DNA of 6,983 nt from an uncultured Bacteroidales bacterium (lineage in GTDB: Bacteria; Bacteroidota; Bacteroidia; Bacteroidales; Paludibacteraceae), in contig CALGCU010000115.1 of NCBI GenBank assembly GCA_937886455.1, positions 1 through 6,983 of the forward strand, given 5' to 3'. A program made the translations under genes and the position numbers. Of this stretch, positions 6,943-6,983 are shown one piece after another; position 1 is the first letter of the stretch; the number at the start of each line of letters is the position of its first letter. The notes under the pieces were generated by a model. It saw only the letters and a program-made list of their open reading frames with translations, was not told the origin of the DNA and searched no databases.

Positions 6943-6983
6943 ATAGGACGGGCGGAGCCCTATAGGACGCTCACTATGTGAGC
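6943..6983 (+). repeat. Two ATAGGACG copies, each joined to a small hairpin
   Basis: ATAGGACG is at 6943-6950 and 6962-6969. The first leads into GGGC-GGA-GCCC (6950-6960), the second into GCTCAC-TAT-GTGAGC (6969-6983), a perfect 6-bp stem with a 3-base loop. The second stem ends on the window's last base, so it may be longer. No T-run follows within the window, so I do not call a terminator. Confidence 0.6.

Larger units (their letters stand above)
6836..6983. repeat. Structured non-coding block, possible dispersed intergenic repeat or element edge
   Basis: The texture changes here: a GC-richer run (6838-6862) is followed by the 10-bp palindrome AGTTTAAACT (6877-6886), three TATCT words in 11-bp register, and two ATAGGACG-plus-hairpin units that reach the last base. 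No open frame of useful length or terminator with T-run is seen. The block has the look of an intergenic repeat found in several copies per genome, or of the end of a mobile element, but with one copy in view this is inference. The window ends inside it, so its right edge is unknown. Confidence 0.4.

Noticed and set aside
6843..6983. Integron attC site or CRISPR-type array at the 3' end
   Set aside because: There are no core-site pairs of the attC kind and no regularly spaced repeats with unique spacers. The repeats are 5-10 bases long at 11-22 bp spacing.

Overview
The window reads as chromosomal DNA of a member of the Bacteroidales, most likely near Bacteroides. The evidence is threefold. 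The DNA is AT-rich with weak Shine-Dalgarno signals. Two promoters carry the Bacteroidetes-type -7 element (TAnnTTTG). The proteins are typical of the group: an ATP-dependent PEP carboxykinase, a lipoprotein version of TamA (TamL type), a RNase HII beginning close to the Bacteroides form, a cobalamin-binding radical SAM protein with a DUF4080-like tail, and a DUF3298/RsiV-like lipoprotein. All five clear genes lie on the + strand.

Layout: 1-650 is the 3' part of pckA, cut by the window start and closed by a strong hairpin terminator (679-712). 713-1220 has no intact gene. Its minus strand between about 1052 and 720 reads like a decayed coding sequence with an in-frame TGA and probable frameshifts. 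A good Bacteroidetes promoter (1221-1252) then drives a tight three-gene set: the TamL-like gene (1277-3544), rnhB (3558-4133) and the radical SAM gene (4150-5784). Gaps are 13 and 16 bp, with no terminator between them, so they are probably co-transcribed. A second -7 element (5824-5831) precedes a separate lipoprotein gene (5875-6708). The last 275 bases hold no convincing gene. They change in texture to GC-richer, repeat-laden DNA: three TATCT words spaced exactly 11 bp apart, a 10-bp palindrome, and two copies of ATAGGACG each joined to a small hairpin. The second hairpin closes on the final base of the window.

The genes do not form one obvious pathway. pckA is central carbon metabolism (oxaloacetate/PEP interconversion with CO2). 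The TamL-like protein belongs to outer-membrane biogenesis, RNase HII to removal of ribonucleotides from DNA, and the radical SAM protein is of unknown reaction. Such mixed housekeeping operons are common in this group. I do not see a clear new multi-gene system. The parts most worth a second look are the repeat block at the 3' edge, the decayed minus-strand gene, and the uncharacterised B12/radical SAM enzyme.
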